From Prochlorococcus sp. MIT 1223 (GTDB lineage Bacteria; Cyanobacteriota; Cyanobacteriia; PCC-6307; Cyanobiaceae): 64,000 nucleotides of DNA. Shown in pieces: positions 8,298-17,470 of the stretch (positions are counted from its first letter, which is position 1; the number at the start of each line of letters is the position of its first letter). Location: the NCBI RefSeq assembly GCF_034092465.1, contig NZ_CP139303.1:1330865-1394864 (forward strand), read 5' to 3'. Below the pieces are notes generated by a model. That model saw only the letters and a program-made list of their open reading frames with translations, made no database searches and was not told the DNA's origin. Both the position numbers and the translations under genes were made by a program.

Positions 8298-8734
8298 GAG
8301 GAGTAATTATTTTTTGTTAACTATCTTTTGTATTGACTTAAACTCACGTACTAATTGTTACTTGTCTGTTTATTTGTGAAACTAATCAAATGCCTTCACC
8401 TTTTCAGTATCATCATCAAAGGAGAGACTTTCATTTGGTACATCTGCCAGTAATTGTGGAATTTGTTTTCTTTTAAAACATCAACCTGACGATCAGTTCC
8501 CTAATGTGAAGTGCTTACGTGCTCGTAACCAATAATTTAAGGTCTGAACTCGTACGAAAATCCACCAATAACTGACTGGTCAGAGAAGACGACTAACGAA
8601 CGAGATAAGAAATGCAAATATCCTGTATATCGAAACAAGCCAGAGTGCAGGTAATGACTTGGTGGAACACAGACGGCATACTGAAAACAGGGCGATGGTA
8701 CTAGCCGTGTACCACCTGTGTACCACAACCATTT
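8298..8734. other. Gene-poor stretch beside tRNA-Cys
   Basis: About 437 nt with no supportable gene. It holds a possible 28-codon frame from the ATG at 8390. It also holds a hairpin TGGTAC/GTACCA (8696-8701 with 8709-8714), overlapped by a direct repeat of GTGTACCAC (8707-8715 and 8718-8726). Base composition is less AT-rich than the minus-strand genes to its left. It could be the scar of an excised element next to the 3' end of tRNA-Cys, but I found no second copy of the tRNA end to serve as an attachment site. Confidence 0.4.
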
Positions 8735-10159
8735 ATGGCGAAAAGAATTAGAAAAAGAGATCTAATAATTGAGTTCCTGCAACTGATTACAGGAATTGGA
8801 GTGAAGAAAGGTAAGAAGGCGGCACCCAGATTCGAACTGGGGATAAAGGATTTGCAATCCTCTGCCTTACCACTTGGCCATGCCGCCAACGAAATTGATG
8901 ATCCAGTATCAGTCAATCATATTAATCAATCTAATGAAAAATTTCTATTCATATCGAATGGACATGGTGAGGATCTTATTGCATTGCGTGTTTTAGAAAA
9001 ACTTTATCAACTTCATCCAAATAATTCTTTTGAGATTCTTCCTTTAGTAGGAGAAGGGAAGGCATTTGCAAGTGCAATCTCAGAAGGTTGGTTAGTCCAA
9101 AAAGGGCGATCCCAAGCCTTGCCTAGTGGTGGCTTTAGTAATCAAAGTTTGCGTGGATTGTTTGCTGATCTTTTGTCTGGATTATTAGTGAATTTGTGGA
9201 ATGATTGGCGTTATATAAATTGGGCAGCTAGAAATGGAAGATTAATTGTCTCAGTTGGCGATCTACTCCCTCTTCTTTTGGCTTGGTCTAGTGGCGCTCC
9301 TTTTGGATTCATTGGAACTCCAAAAAGTGATTACATTTGGACAAATGCTTTTGGGAGAAAACCTAGTGATTTTTACCATCGCTTAAAAGGCTCAGAATGG
9401 GATCCTTGGGAATATGCGTTAATGAGATCTTCTCGCTGCAGATTTGTCACTGTTAGAGATGAAATAACTGCTCAAGGACTAAGAAAACATGGGGTTTGTG
9501 CTAGTGCCCCTGGTAATCCAATGATGGATGGCTTTTCGAAAGAACCTTGTCCTGATTGCTTGAAGCAATACAGGCGATTGATTTTGCTTTGCGGTAGTCG
9601 CATGCCAGAAGCTTTAAAAAACTTCAAGCGGATTATTAATTCTCTTGAGCTTGTTAGGACCAAAGATTCTCTTGCAGTTTTTGTCACACTTGGTCAAGAC
9701 CCATCAGTAGAACTTATTGAAGAACATTTAAATTTTGCTGGTTATTCTAGATCGTTGGATTATTGCGCAGATATAAATGCTAAATCTGCTTGGGACAAGG
9801 GTCCTTTAAGAATTTTTTTAGGACCTGGATGTTTTAGTGATTGGGCTATATGGGGCGAACTTGGTTTAGCTAATGCTGGCACGGCTACAGAGCAACTAGT
9901 AGGACTAAGGATCCCGTGCCTTTCACTTCCAGGTAAAGGTCCTCAGTTCAAGTATGGCTTTGCGAGTAGGCAAAGTAGATTGCTTGGTGGGTCAGTTCTG
10001 CCTTGTGAGAATCCAAAACTCTTTGCTGAACGAGTCGAATTGCTTCTAAAAGACGAACAATTTAGGAAGCAATTGGGTCTTATTGGAGAACAAAGGATGG
10101 GCTTACCTGGTGGAAGTAAATCTTTGGCTTTTTTAATATCTAAAATGCTTTTGAGCTAG
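8735..10159 (+). CDS. Lipid-A-disaccharide synthase-like (LpxB-related) protein
   Basis: The recognisable protein begins near 8939 with FLFISNGHGEDLIALRVLEKL, a GT-B fold start. It continues with LPLVGEGKAF, the block LGPGCFSDWAIWGELGLANAGTATEQLVGLRIPCLSLPGKGPQFKYGFASRQSRLLGG, and a C-terminal helix. This is the cyanobacterial LpxB-related conserved family (about 400 aa). The exact acceptor is unknown. The start is a problem: the open frame reaches an ATG at 8735 but runs antisense through tRNA-Cys (8817-8887). No ATG, GTG or TTG lies in frame between the tRNA and the conserved part. ATT codons at 8894 or 8921, or a TTG inside the tRNA, are alternatives. Confidence 0.7.
   Translation: MAKRIRKRDLIIEFLQLITGIGVKKGKKAAPRFELGIKDLQSSALPLGHAANEIDDPVSVNHINQSNEKFLFISNGHGEDLIALRVLEKLYQLHPNNSFEILPLVGEGKAFASAISEGWLVQKGRSQALPSGGFSNQSLRGLFADLLSGLLVNLWNDWRYINWAARNGRLIVSVGDLLPLLLAWSSGAPFGFIGTPKSDYIWTNAFGRKPSDFYHRLKGSEWDPWEYALMRSSRCRFVTVRDEITAQGLRKHGVCASAPGNPMMDGFSKEPCPDCLKQYRRLILLCGSRMPEALKNFKRIINSLELVRTKDSLAVFVTLGQDPSVELIEEHLNFAGYSRSLDYCADINAKSAWDKGPLRIFLGPGCFSDWAIWGELGLANAGTATEQLVGLRIPCLSLPGKGPQFKYGFASRQSRLLGGSVLPCENPKLFAERVELLLKDEQFRKQLGLIGEQRMGLPGGSKSLAFLISKMLLS
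8817..8887 (-). tRNA. trnC: tRNA-Cys (GCA)
   Basis: Read on the minus strand it begins GGCGGCATGGCC and ends in TGCCGCC plus discriminator U, giving a 7-bp acceptor stem. The anticodon loop is TTGCAAA with anticodon GCA (cysteine), and the T-arm has GTTCGAATC. CCA is not encoded. U73 is the expected identity base for tRNA-Cys. It lies antisense within the open frame of the LpxB-like gene. Confidence 0.96.
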
Positions 10160-10210
10160 TTAGTCATTTAGAGTTAGTGCATTATCTTTACTTTTTCAGG
10201 AATATTAGAT

Positions 10211-10480
10211 ATGCCAAAAATTGATGATCATTCATATCTAAAAATTTGCGCGGAATTAGCATCTTGCTTAAGTATTAGTCTCGCTGCTGCCAAAAGAAAA
10301 GTTGAGCTTGCTTTAGCAAGTACAGGCAAAAAGAGTTTGCAAGATAGAAAAATAATGGCAGAGAAATTACTTAAAATAGCTATTTCTGATAGACAAAGTA
10401 AGGCAGAAGATCCCTCCACTAATTTAGATATTTTGTTAAAAGCACTGGCTCAAGATGAAAACTTTATGATTGAAGATTAA
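10211..10480 (+). CDS. Conserved small hypothetical protein
   Basis: An 89-residue soluble, helical, lysine-rich protein with no recognised motif. It reads SYLKICAELASCLSISLAAAKRKVELALASTGKKSLQDRKIMAEKLLKIA, followed by an acidic tail. It follows the LpxB-like gene by 51 nt in the same direction and is probably cotranscribed. The stop is 20 nt from the convergent RNase D gene. A compact helical bundle is likely; function unknown. Confidence 0.65.
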   Translation: MPKIDDHSYLKICAELASCLSISLAAAKRKVELALASTGKKSLQDRKIMAEKLLKIAISDRQSKAEDPSTNLDILLKALAQDENFMIED

Positions 10481-10500
10481 TTTAAAGTTAGTGAATTCAA

Positions 10501-11145
10501 TTAATGCTCGAAAGTATTTGCAAATTTAAATCTGTCAAGCTCAGAAAGAGTAGGTATACAAGAGAAACAGCTCTTTGCTAGACCCCATCTCCCTTCTCTT
10601 TGGAGCATGTCCTGGAGTTTAATTTTTGCAGCCAAAAGAAAACGAACGTCATTTGCTGCATAAATCAATTGTTTTTCCGATAACTCGTCACTTTTTCCCC
10701 AATCACTACTTTGAGCTTGTTTATCAAGCTCTACCCCTACAAGTTCCATAACAACTTCTTTTAGACCATGTCTTGGGCTATATGTTCTACCTATTTTGCT
10801 TGCCACTTTTGTGCAAAAAATCGGATTTACTTTTATGTTTAGATTTGCTGCGAGTGCTGCAACATCAAATCGAGCAAAATGAAAAACTTTTTCTATATCC
10901 TTATTTTCTAATAAGGATTTTAATTTTGGAGCATTACTTTGTCCTAAGCGAATGCGTATGCAAGCAACATTATCATTTGGGTCACAAATTTGAACTAAGC
11001 ACAGTCGATCACGACCATGAATTAATCCCATTGCTTCAGTGTCAATTGCAACTGCTGATGAGCTAGAAAATCTTATGAGGGTTTTCTCATCAAGATCTTC
11101 ATCCAAGACGATGAAACTAGCCGGATTCGTTAGAGAGATAGACAT
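10501..11145 (-). CDS. rnd: Ribonuclease D-like 3'-5' exonuclease
   Basis: DEDD-family exonuclease for 3' trimming of tRNA or other stable RNAs. At 214 residues it contains only the exonuclease domain, without the HRDC domains of E. coli RNase D. The Exo I motif is AIDTEAMGL near residue 33, Exo II FHFARFDVAAL near 90, and Exo III YAANDVRFLLAAK near 165-177, with the Tyr of the DEDDy subclass. The gene is convergent with the 10211 gene. The short form is common in cyanobacteria and could act on DNA as well as RNA. Confidence 0.85.
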   Translation of the reverse strand: MSISLTNPASFIVLDEDLDEKTLIRFSSSSAVAIDTEAMGLIHGRDRLCLVQICDPNDNVACIRIRLGQSNAPKLKSLLENKDIEKVFHFARFDVAALAANLNIKVNPIFCTKVASKIGRTYSPRHGLKEVVMELVGVELDKQAQSSDWGKSDELSEKQLIYAANDVRFLLAAKIKLQDMLQREGRWGLAKSCFSCIPTLSELDRFKFANTFEH

Positions 11146-11358
11146 GGCTTAAGAAAGATTATTTTGAAAGAGATCTATAGATGTAGAATATCGATTCATA
11201 TGTAGTCCAAAAATTTATTGTTAGGATATTATTGAAAGTGAACTTTAATGTTTAAATTTTAATTAACTTGACACTATCAAATAAATTTTTAATAGAAACC
11301 CAATTTGTATTTTTTAAGGCTTAGTAAATTGATTGAACGAATTAAATTATTTTTTGAG

Positions 11359-11910
11359 ATGCAATATGCATTCTCTTCTATCTTATTGTTAACCATTTTG
11401 TTAGCTATAGGATTGGTTTTCTTTCTTAGAGCAGCTAGCAAAGATAGAACAACGGTAATTGATATTTCTTCTCCCTTGCCACCATTAGAAGTGCTTGATG
11501 GGATTACTATTTGGCTCAATGCTAGAGGCTGGAAGAATGATGGAGGAGACATCAGTAGGAAAGTACTTAGATTTAATGGGAAAGTCTCTTCAAGTACGGG
11601 TTTGGCTATTTTTTTATCGTTTCTGGGAGGGGTAGGAGCTAGTTGCTTGGGTTTAGTCCTATCCCAATTATTTCCTGTACTAGGTTATTGGCCACTAATG
11701 CTTGCAGTATTTGGTGCTCCAGCTGCAGGGATTATTTATAGGTCTAGATCTGCGAGAGTTGAGTCTTTGGAATTGAGATTAATGAATGAAAAGAATGGAA
11801 GCATCTTAAGACTGCGAGCTCATCGAGATGAACTGATAGCTATGGAGTTGGATTTAGCAAAAAGCCTTAAGTTGAAGAGTGATGGGACTTTGTTATCTTC
11901 GCCTATCTAG
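11359..11910 (+). CDS. Probable cofactor-assembly protein of cytochrome b6f (CCB2/CCB4-like)
   Basis: A membrane protein of 183 residues from the ATG at 11359. The open frame reaches back to a TTG-type start at 11305, but the 11359 start places the first membrane helix at the N-terminus. Visible: an N-terminal helix (about 4-24) followed by RAASKDRT, a soluble segment with LDGITIWLNARGWKNDGG, a hydrophobic pair (about 73-118), and a basic C-terminal helix. This pattern resembles the cyanobacterial DUF2930/CCB2-CCB4 family, which helps attach haem ci to cytochrome b6. The family call is from memory of the pattern, so moderate. Confidence 0.5.
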   Translation: MQYAFSSILLLTILLAIGLVFFLRAASKDRTTVIDISSPLPPLEVLDGITIWLNARGWKNDGGDISRKVLRFNGKVSSSTGLAIFLSFLGGVGASCLGLVLSQLFPVLGYWPLMLAVFGAPAAGIIYRSRSARVESLELRLMNEKNGSILRLRAHRDELIAMELDLAKSLKLKSDGTLLSSPI

Positions 11911-12007
11911 TCCTTAATATTCTTCTTATCTAAATAACTTATCGGTTTAGAAAATACAGGTTTATATATTTAACTTGAAATAAAATACTTAACCTAGAAA
12001 ATCAAAT

Positions 12008-13054
12008 TTAATTAACAGCATCAAAAGGTTCGCATTTTTCTAAAAGTGATTTATCAGTAAACCATTCTTGCGGTTTTGTAAATAGTTTAGTAAGAAGTTC
12101 TTCTCTACTATTTTCTTCAGCTTTGAACCCATATTCCCAACGAGCAAGAGGTGGTAATGACATTAGTATTGATTCTGTTCTTCCATTAGTTTGTAAGCCA
12201 AAAATTGTTCCTCTATCCCAAACTAAATTGAACTCTACATATCGTCCTCTTCTATAAAGTTGAAATTGTCTCTCACGATCTGTATAGCTTTGATTCTTTC
12301 TTTTTTGGATAATTGTCTCGTATGCAGGTAAGAATGCTTTGCCACATGATTTGGCTAAAGAAAAAAGTTCTTCCCAAGTTAATTTGCACTCTCCTATGCT
12401 CTGGGATTTTTTTGATGCTTTGCCGTTAATATTTTGTCCTTTGTAAATAGTACCTCCTCCATCTTGGTAGTCATAAAAGATACCTCCTATTCCTCTTGTT
12501 TCATTTCTGTGTTTGAGAAAAAAGTATTCGTCACACCAAGGCTTGAAAACACTATGAAGAGACGTATTGACTGAATCACATGCGTCTTTATGGACTTGAT
12601 GAAAATGTTGCGCATCCTGTAAATATGGATAATAAGGAGTTAAATCAGCTCCTCCTCCAAACCACCAAACTGGACCTGCTTCGAAATAGCGGTAATTTAG
12701 ATGGACAGTTGGAATGTATGGATTTCTAGGATGGAGAACCATTGAAGTGCCTGTGGCAAACCAAGGGTGTCCTTTGGCTTCGGGTCTTTGATTGGTAATT
12801 GATGGTGGTAATTCTTGCCCTCTAACCTCAGAGAAATTCACACCTCCTTGTTCAAAGACTTTCCCTTCAGTCATGACTCTCGATCTACCTCCACCCCCTT
12901 CAGGTCTATCCCATGTTTCTTCGTGGAACTTTCCTTCTCCATCAAGACTCTCAAGTCCTGTACAAATTTCATCTTGCAGGGATAGCACAAGTGCTTTTGC
13001 TCTTTCTCTAGAATTGAGAGGAGGTGATGAAATTCTTTCAGTTGATCTAGACAA
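12008..13054 (-). CDS. hemF: Oxygen-dependent coproporphyrinogen III oxidase
   Basis: Decarboxylates coproporphyrinogen III to protoporphyrinogen IX using O2, on the shared haem and chlorophyll route. The 348 residues match the family. Blocks seen: [28 protein letters not shown] near residues 49-76, [43 protein letters not shown], and [14 protein letters not shown]. The C-terminal block [36 protein letters not shown] is also present. It is divergent from mrp with a 73-nt gap between start codons. Confidence 0.96.
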   Translation of the reverse strand: MSRSTERISSPPLNSRERAKALVLSLQDEICTGLESLDGEGKFHEETWDRPEGGGGRSRVMTEGKVFEQGGVNFSEVRGQELPPSITNQRPEAKGHPWFATGTSMVLHPRNPYIPTVHLNYRYFEAGPVWWFGGGADLTPYYPYLQDAQHFHQVHKDACDSVNTSLHSVFKPWCDEYFFLKHRNETRGIGGIFYDYQDGGGTIYKGQNINGKASKKSQSIGECKLTWEELFSLAKSCGKAFLPAYETIIQKRKNQSYTDRERQFQLYRRGRYVEFNLVWDRGTIFGLQTNGRTESILMSLPPLARWEYGFKAEENSREELLTKLFTKPQEWFTDKSLLEKCEPFDAVN

Positions 13055-13127
13055 AATGACTCTATTTCTTTCTTGAGGCTATCTCAAGAGATTGCTTACT
13101 CAGCCTCTCCGACATCTATTGCTAACT

Positions 13128-14204
13128 ATGACAACTGCTGATGACGTTTTAAAAGTCTTAAAAAGCATTGAGGATTCTGGAAGTGGCAAATCAGTTGTTG
13201 CCCTTAATTGGGTTGGAGAGGTAAGAGTCAATTTGCCACGAGTAGTTTTGCGCCTTAGTCTTCCAGATTTTGCCCAAAAGCAACGGGACCGAATTGCAAA
13301 AGAAATTAAGCAGTTATTGCTCAAATTTGATGACGTTAGTGATATTCAAATCGAGTTAGCAAATGTAACTAATCCCTCCATTGGCAATGCAGGTCATGGT
13401 GAAATAACTTCTTTACAGCCTATTAGAGGGATAAAAAAAATTATTGCAGTTAGTAGTGGGAAAGGTGGAGTTGGTAAAACCACTGTGGCTGTAAACCTTG
13501 CTTGTTCAATTGCTCAACAGGGATTCAAAGTAGGTTTACTTGATGCAGATATTTATGGGCCTAATACTCCAACAATGCTTGGGATAGGTGATGTTTCACC
13601 TGAAGTTTCAGGAGAAGGAGCTAATCAAAAAATCACACCAATAGATACTTGTGGAATTTCAATGGTGTCGATGGGATTACTTATTGATGAAGATCAACCA
13701 GTCATTTGGCGAGGGCCAATGCTTAATGGAATTATTCGACAGTTTCTTTATCAAACAAATTGGGGTAATAAAGATTTTTTAGTTGTTGATTTACCTCCTG
13801 GTACTGGAGATGCACAGTTGTCCTTGGCTCAATCGGTCCCTATGGCAGGAGTTTTAATTGTTACTACTCCTCAGAGAGTTGCGTTAGAAGATTCCAGACG
13901 AGGATTGGCAATGTTTAAAAAAATGAACGTACCAGTTTTAGGCGTGATTGAGAATATGACTGCATTTATCCCCCCAGATAATTCAAATAAAAGATATGAA
14001 TTATTTGGAGCTGGTGGTGGTCAACAATTGGCAAGTGAAAATGATGTTCCGTTGCTATCTCAGATACCTATGGAAATGCCTATCTTGCAAAATGGGAACA
14101 AAACCATGCCTCTAGTAAATATTGCGCCTGATTCTATAACTGCTACAGAATTTAAAAGATTGTCCCGACTAATTATTAATCAATTAATTAAGACTAAAAA
14201 TTAG
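13128..14204 (+). CDS. mrp: Mrp/ApbC-type P-loop ATPase, Fe-S cluster carrier
   Basis: A 358-residue MinD/Mrp-family ATPase thought to carry and transfer Fe-S clusters. The start ATG 13128 gives MTTADDVLKVLKSIED, and the frame continues upstream only to a TTG. The first 95 residues are the MIP18/FeS-assembly domain. The ATPase domain follows, with deviant Walker A SSGKGGVGKTTVAVNLA near 110, LLDADIYGPNTPTMLG, VVDLPPGTGDAQLSLAQ, and IENMTAFIPPD. The C-terminal CxxC of many Mrp proteins is absent, as the region around FGAGGGQQLA shows, so cluster ligation may differ. It stands 8 nt before rodA, in one unit. Confidence 0.9.
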   Translation: MTTADDVLKVLKSIEDSGSGKSVVALNWVGEVRVNLPRVVLRLSLPDFAQKQRDRIAKEIKQLLLKFDDVSDIQIELANVTNPSIGNAGHGEITSLQPIRGIKKIIAVSSGKGGVGKTTVAVNLACSIAQQGFKVGLLDADIYGPNTPTMLGIGDVSPEVSGEGANQKITPIDTCGISMVSMGLLIDEDQPVIWRGPMLNGIIRQFLYQTNWGNKDFLVVDLPPGTGDAQLSLAQSVPMAGVLIVTTPQRVALEDSRRGLAMFKKMNVPVLGVIENMTAFIPPDNSNKRYELFGAGGGQQLASENDVPLLSQIPMEMPILQNGNKTMPLVNIAPDSITATEFKRLSRLIINQLIKTKN

Positions 14205-14212
14205 TTGCAAAA

Positions 14213-15484
14213 ATGAAGAATTTAATTATCACAAGAAATTCATTTTTACGACGTAAGAGACCTAATAAAAGCTTTAAAGACTTTAATTTTATTTTGTGGA
14301 TTATCCCTTCTATATTATTTTTACTGGGGGGTATATTGATTGCTAGCATTCAACGCCAAGTTGAATTATCTAATTGGAATCCTCACTTAATCACTGGTTT
14401 GATTGGAATTGCCATTGCTTTTTTTGTTGCCCAATCGCCGGTTGATCTAATTCGTAAGTATTTATCGCCAATATACTTTTTAACCATTTTAAGTCTGATT
14501 GCAGTATTGCTTTTCGGTACGGAAGCCTTTGGAGCACAAAGATGGCTAAGTATAGGAGGAATTAATATTCAACCTTCCGAAATTGCGAAATTAACTTCGA
14601 TACTTGTACTTGCTGGAATTCTTGATCGCAATGAGTTTGATAATCCCAGCAAATTAATTAAGCCATTGCTTGTTATTTTTATTCCTTGGATATTAGTTTT
14701 CATTCAGCCAGACTTAGGGACTTCATTAGTTTTTGGTGCTGTCTTACTAGTGATGATGTATTGGTCAGGTATGCCATTTGAATGGGGATTGATTTTCTTG
14801 TCAGGTATCTTTACAGCAATCTTTTCAGGAGTCTTTAAAATAATTCTTTTTCTATGGATACCATTTTTAGGATTTTTAGCTTATAGATCTTTACCTAAGA
14901 AAAGACTCATTTCTTTATTAGTGATGCTGAGCCAGATAGCTATAGCTTGGATGACTCCTTGGTTATGGACATATGCTCTGCAGGACTATCAAAAAGATAG
15001 ATTGACCTTATTTTTGGATCCTGGAAAAGATCCTCTTGGCGGAGGCTATCATTTGATCCAGAGTCAAATAGGGATTGGGTCAGGACATCTATTAGGGACT
15101 GGTTTGTTACAAGGTCAATTAACCAGATTAAACTTTATTCCCGAGCAACATACTGATTTCATTTTTAGCGCATTAGGAGAAGAGACAGGTTTTTTGGGTA
15201 CCATTTTTGTAGTAGTTTCGTTTTCTTTATTGATACTTAGGTTATTGGCAATAGCAAGAACTGCTCGTACAGACTTTGAATCTCTTGTGGTCGTTGGCAT
15301 TGCTTCTATGTTTATGTTTCAGGTGATTGTCAATGTTTTTATGAATATTGGATTAGGCCCAGTTACTGGAATACCTCTTCCTTTTATGAGTTATGGGAGA
15401 ACTGCATTAATAGTTAATTTCATTTCTATTGGATTGTGTATTTCTGTGGCTCGTCGGAGTCTTTCATTAAGCAAAAGCTTGTGA
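14213..15484 (+). CDS. rodA: Rod-shape protein RodA (SEDS peptidoglycan polymerase)
   Basis: A 423-residue polytopic inner-membrane protein of the SEDS family (RodA/FtsW) that polymerises lipid-linked glycan strands. It has about ten hydrophobic segments. Signature parts: GAQRWLSIGGINIQPSEIAKL near residue 103-123, FIQPDLGTSLVFGAVL near 162, GGGYHLIQSQIGIGSGHLLGTGL near 277, IPEQHTDFIFSALGEE near 310, and GIPLPFMSYGRTALIVNF near 392. The order matches RodA more than FtsW in length and N-terminus. It overlaps the next frame if that gene starts at the GTG at 15481. Confidence 0.9.
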   Translation: MKNLIITRNSFLRRKRPNKSFKDFNFILWIIPSILFLLGGILIASIQRQVELSNWNPHLITGLIGIAIAFFVAQSPVDLIRKYLSPIYFLTILSLIAVLLFGTEAFGAQRWLSIGGINIQPSEIAKLTSILVLAGILDRNEFDNPSKLIKPLLVIFIPWILVFIQPDLGTSLVFGAVLLVMMYWSGMPFEWGLIFLSGIFTAIFSGVFKIILFLWIPFLGFLAYRSLPKKRLISLLVMLSQIAIAWMTPWLWTYALQDYQKDRLTLFLDPGKDPLGGGYHLIQSQIGIGSGHLLGTGLLQGQLTRLNFIPEQHTDFIFSALGEETGFLGTIFVVVSFSLLILRLLAIARTARTDFESLVVVGIASMFMFQVIVNVFMNIGLGPVTGIPLPFMSYGRTALIVNFISIGLCISVARRSLSLSKSL

Positions 15485-15519
15485 TTAATTCAAATACAAT
15501 CAAATCAATTCAAGAGCGA

Positions 15520-16851
15520 ATGGCACTAGATGTGCCTGTTGGAAAGCTTGATGAGACTACTGTTAGAAGACTTTGGTGGGCCGCTTTAGACACTTTGCAG
15601 GATGAAATTTTATCTAAGATTGATGTAAAAGGAGGGATTTGGCTAGCTTCTCCTTTGCCTGCTTTATATGAGCCAAAGTTACTTGAATCTATGAAAGGTT
15701 GGGTTTGGTCCCCTGAGGGTTTAGAGACCTCACGCTTTACAAATATAGGTCTTTTACCTCCTACAAGATCTAGATCATTTAATAATCAAGCATTGAAAGA
15801 TTCAAGTAGCTTTAAACGATTACCTTTGCGATTAGAAGATGGGAATGATCCATTATTGATAATTATTACTTCTGAAGTTCAAGTTTTATTGGCTTTGCAA
15901 GGACAGAGTGGCGAACGTAATTTGTTAATGAGAAATGATAAAGATACTGTTCAAGATGTTCTTAAGATGATTTCTTTAAGACTAGAAGAAGAAGATTTTC
16001 CAGAGTCCTTAGATCTGAGGAAAGCTTTGCAATCAATTAGACCAATTGATATTAGTAATGATTTAGATAGGGTTTTTTGGCCTCTTGTTTCAGAAAAGCT
16101 TGCTGGATTTGCTCCTAGTCTGAATATTCAAACACTGCCAGACAGGTCTAACTTAGAGAATATCTCTAATATTAATCAGGGCCAAATATCTCTTTTAGAA
16201 GCAATTACTCATGAGGTAAGAACTCCTCTTGCAACAATAAGAACCCTAGTTCGTTCTTTGCTCCGTAGAAATGATATTACCAATGAAGTTCTAACGCGAT
16301 TAAAGCAAATTGATTCTGAATGCAATGAGCAAATTGATCGGTTTGGATTAATCTTTAAAGCCGCAGAACTTGAGCGAAATCAATCATCACATGCTGGGTT
16401 AGCAAGAACTGATTTGGGAAATATGATAGAGATTATGTACCCAGTTTGGTCTAAGCAACTGGAAAGAAGAGGTCTTGAACTTAAGCTAGAAATTGCACCA
16501 GACTTACCTCAAGTTTTAAGTGATTCAGAGCAATTGGAATTAATGTTGGGGGGGTTAATAGACAGAAATTCCAGAGGATTAAAGTCTGGTGGAAGTTTAA
16601 TTCTAGAGCTTAGTCCTGCTGGTCATCGTTTGAAATTACAGATAATTTGTAAGTCCGCTAATATTCAATTAAAGGGTATGGATAAAAATCAAACTAATGC
16701 TGATCTAGGACCCGTTGTTAGTTGGAACCCTAGTACTGGGAGCTTGCAACTAAGCCAGGCCGCAACTCAGAGGCTCTTAGCAAGTTTGGGCGGGATAGCT
16801 ACTGATAGACGTGAAAAGGGATTGACCGTATTTTTCCCTGTAGCAAATTAA
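15520..16851 (+). CDS. Histidine-kinase-like protein with degenerate ATP site
   Basis: From the ATG at 15520 the protein has 443 residues; a GTG at 15481, overlapping the rodA stop, is possible. An N-terminal globular region of about 220 residues is followed by a HisKA-type helix with an H-box, LLEAITHEVRTPLATIRTLVRSLLRR. The following ATPase region is eroded. The N-box is replaced by SEQLELMLGGLIDRNSRGLKSGGSL, no DxGxG G-box is visible, and the end reads RLLASLGGIATDRREKGLTVFFPV. It may be a regulator or phosphotransfer partner rather than an active kinase. No response regulator is adjacent, and psaD follows. Confidence 0.65.
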   Translation: MALDVPVGKLDETTVRRLWWAALDTLQDEILSKIDVKGGIWLASPLPALYEPKLLESMKGWVWSPEGLETSRFTNIGLLPPTRSRSFNNQALKDSSSFKRLPLRLEDGNDPLLIIITSEVQVLLALQGQSGERNLLMRNDKDTVQDVLKMISLRLEEEDFPESLDLRKALQSIRPIDISNDLDRVFWPLVSEKLAGFAPSLNIQTLPDRSNLENISNINQGQISLLEAITHEVRTPLATIRTLVRSLLRRNDITNEVLTRLKQIDSECNEQIDRFGLIFKAAELERNQSSHAGLARTDLGNMIEIMYPVWSKQLERRGLELKLEIAPDLPQVLSDSEQLELMLGGLIDRNSRGLKSGGSLILELSPAGHRLKLQIICKSANIQLKGMDKNQTNADLGPVVSWNPSTGSLQLSQAATQRLLASLGGIATDRREKGLTVFFPVAN

Positions 16852-16936
16852 AATTAATAGTCTTTTCGTGCTTGCGATTGTTGACGCGTGTGAAGGTTAT
16901 TGAGCTTAGGTACTAAAAATCACAATTTTAAGTGCT

Positions 16937-16962
16937 ACTTTCAACTAATGAATAGTGAAAGT
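16937..16962 (+). promoter_or_regulatory. Hairpin in the psaD 5' region
   Basis: Inverted repeat ACTTTCA (16937-16943) with TGAAAGT (16956-16962), 12-nt loop, ending 18 nt before the psaD ATG. A TTGACG near 16884 further upstream could be a -35 element. It may shape the psaD leader or be an operator. There is no direct evidence for either. Confidence 0.3.
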
Positions 16963-16980
16963 TGATTCCCCAGATTAGCT

Positions 16981-17406
16981 ATGACTGAAGGTTTAACAGG
17001 CAAAATTCCTCAAAGCATAGGAAGCACAGGTGGTCTTCTTAATGCAGCAGAGCAAGAGGAAAAATATGCGATTACCTGGTCAAGTAAAAAGGATCAGGCT
17101 TTTGAGTTGCCTACTGGTGGTGCAGCGCTAATGAATGAAGGTGCAAACTTAATGTATTTTGCCAGAAAAGAGCAATGTTTAGCTTTAGGCACGCAGTTAA
17201 GATCATTTAAGCCTCGGATTGAGGATTTCAAGATTTATAGAATTTATCCAGGTGGTGATGTTGAATTTCTTCATCCAAAAGATGGAGTATTTCCTGAAAA
17301 AGTTAATGAGGGAAGGGTCTCTGTAAATCATAATCCAAGGAGAATTGGTGAAAACCCTGATCCCTCAAAGCTTAAATTCAGCGGTAAAAAGACCTACGAC
17401 GCTTGA
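16981..17406 (+). CDS. psaD: Photosystem I reaction centre subunit II
   Basis: Stromal-side PSI subunit that docks ferredoxin and stabilises PsaC. It has 141 residues, usual for cyanobacteria. Signature parts: [46 protein letters not shown] (residues 29-74), [30 protein letters not shown], and the basic end [26 protein letters not shown]. It is a peripheral protein with no transmembrane helix. It is likely monocistronic and strongly expressed, with its own 129-nt upstream region. Confidence 0.97.
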   Translation: MTEGLTGKIPQSIGSTGGLLNAAEQEEKYAITWSSKKDQAFELPTGGAALMNEGANLMYFARKEQCLALGTQLRSFKPRIEDFKIYRIYPGGDVEFLHPKDGVFPEKVNEGRVSVNHNPRRIGENPDPSKLKFSGKKTYDA

Positions 17407-17470
17407 TCAATCTATATATTTAGTTTTTTGCAGCATCTGATTTTATCTTATTGGCTGCGATGATGCAGTC

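Noticed and set aside
8818-8840. Attachment site at the tRNA-Cys 3' end
   Set aside because: I looked for a second copy of the tRNA 3' end sequence to the left and found none in this window.
8701-8916. A 71-codon minus-strand ORF over tRNA-Cys
   Set aside because: It is made of tRNA sequence plus flanks (WPSGKAEDCKSFIPSSNLGAA is the standard tRNA artefact).
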